From an uncultured Bryobacterales bacterium (GTDB taxonomy: Bacteria; Acidobacteriota; Terriglobia; Bryobacterales; UBA6623): a stretch of 8,014 nucleotides of DNA. The position numbers and the translations under genes are program-made. Position 1 is the first letter of the stretch. Each line of letters starts with the position of its first letter. Under the pieces are notes generated by a model that was not told where the DNA came from, did no database searches, and was given only the letters and a program-made list of their open reading frames with translations. This document shows, in pieces, positions 7,355 through 8,014 of this stretch. The stretch is from NCBI GenBank assembly GCA_946887065.1, contig CAMPKL010000138.1:1-8014 (forward strand), read 5' to 3'.

Positions 7355-8014
7355 CCCGACAATCCGTCAAGAGTCTCTTCGATAGCATTCTTCAATTGGG
7401 GACTCACGCGCTTGAGAGGGAGGCGGGGGTCGCCGCCAAAATAGCCGCGTAGATCCATGGCATGCTTGAGCCCGGCCACGCCATGGCGAAGCAGCAGCGC
7501 GTCGATGGCGCCGAGGCGGCCTTCTAAATCAGCTGCCGCGTGGATCTCTCGAGTACGCACCGCTTCTTCAATCGACAACAAATGGAACGGCAGAACATTG
7601 GCCAGCGGCAGCACAGCTGCCTTGATGCCGCCCGCAAGCGCGTCGGATATGCCGAGCAACCGTGACGATAGGGCCGCACAGCCTTCCGCGGCGATCAATG
7701 GTTGCAGATGAGTCAGCGGCTCGTCTTGCGAGCAAATCGCGATAACGTTGGGGTGCGCCGCCAGCTTTTCAATGTCGCGCGTGGGAAGCGCGGTCCTGTC
7801 CACTTCTCCAACAATCACCGGCAGCGGCGAACGGTCGGCAATCGAGCGAAAGTAGAGCAACTGCAGTCCTGCATCGGGCCCATACGTCCGGTGGGGCGCG
7901 ATCCAGACGGCTGAGTAACCAGCTTGCTCCGCGAATCGGCAGCGGCCCAAGGTTTCTAAAACGCCTTCAGCTCCCGCGCCGGCTATCAGCTGTACATCGC
8001 CGACGGCGCCGGCT
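7351..8014 (-). CDS. DapA-superfamily (DHDPS/NAL-like) protein, 5'-truncated by window edge
   Basis: The frame stays open to the right edge, so the N-terminus is missing; about 220 residues are visible, and family proteins are about 290-300. The visible part aligns by eye with E. coli DapA from about residue 72 to the end: VQLIAGAGAEGVLETL matches the PVIAGTGAN region, LPVIV the following strand, NVIAI the Schiff-base strand, and GVAGLKHAMDLRG with LPLKRVS the C-terminal helices. DapA-family members are tetrameric TIM-barrel lyases or aldolases (dihydrodipicolinate synthase, N-acetylneuraminate lyase, keto-acid dehydratases) that use a lysine Schiff base and a tyrosine. Here the lysine position is cysteine (codon 7732-7734) and the PYY motif reads PHR (7888-7893 for HR). 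The protein is therefore unlikely to be a true DHDPS and may be a pseudoenzyme or a divergent lyase. The TTG at 7950 is not the real start, because conserved sequence continues upstream of it. Confidence 0.8.
   Translation of the reverse strand, partial: AGAVGDVQLIAGAGAEGVLETLGRCRFAEQAGYSAVWIAPHRTYGPDAGLQLLYFRSIADRSPLPVIVGEVDRTALPTRDIEKLAAHPNVIAICSQDEPLTHLQPLIAAEGCAALSSRLLGISDALAGGIKAAVLPLANVLPFHLLSIEEAVRTREIHAAADLEGRLGAIDALLLRHGVAGLKHAMDLRGYFGGDPRLPLKRVSPQLKNAIEETLDGLSG

Noticed and set aside
1..8014. CRISPR array, tRNA/rRNA, insertion sequence, prophage or defence system
   Set aside because: No regularly spaced repeats, no RNA gene hallmarks and no transposase, integrase, nuclease or phage proteins are visible. 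All the long stretches are accounted for by transport and metabolic genes with similar base composition.

Overview
The window is GC-rich, densely packed bacterial chromosomal DNA with seven protein genes. It holds no RNA gene, CRISPR array, transposase or phage gene that I can recognise. The best guess for the source is an Acidobacteriota-type genome (Bryobacter/Solibacter-like). This is inference from high GC, a BshC bacillithiol enzyme in a non-Firmicute context, a HemW beginning close to GVYISFPFC, and ACS-type MFS and MATE carriers. No ribosomal RNA or other phylogenetic marker is present to confirm it.

Layout, left to right: a short palindromic patch at the extreme left edge; a MATE-family efflux protein on the minus strand; a divergent MFS transporter of the anion:cation symporter type on the plus strand; a low-specificity L-threonine aldolase and the heme chaperone HemW, which are co-directional on the minus strand 9 nt apart (hemW first); a divergent spacer of about 180 nt containing a perfect 10-bp inverted repeat; bshC (cysteine-adding enzyme of bacillithiol synthesis) on the plus strand; a small zinc-ribbon membrane protein on the plus strand; and the C-terminal three quarters of a DapA-superfamily protein on the minus strand, cut by the right window edge.

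The genes are mostly unrelated housekeeping and transport functions. They are arranged as divergent pairs (MATE/MFS, hemW/bshC) alternating with convergent pairs (MFS/threonine aldolase, zinc-ribbon/DapA-like). Both convergent pairs overlap by exactly 4 nt through interlocked stop codons. The only likely operon is hemW-threonine aldolase; bshC and the zinc-ribbon gene may be co-transcribed across an 89-nt gap that contains a hairpin.

No defence system or obviously new multi-gene system is visible. The most interesting points are the DapA-like protein, which lacks both the Schiff-base lysine and the catalytic tyrosine of the family, and the paired GATATC-centred inverted repeat in front of hemW and bshC.
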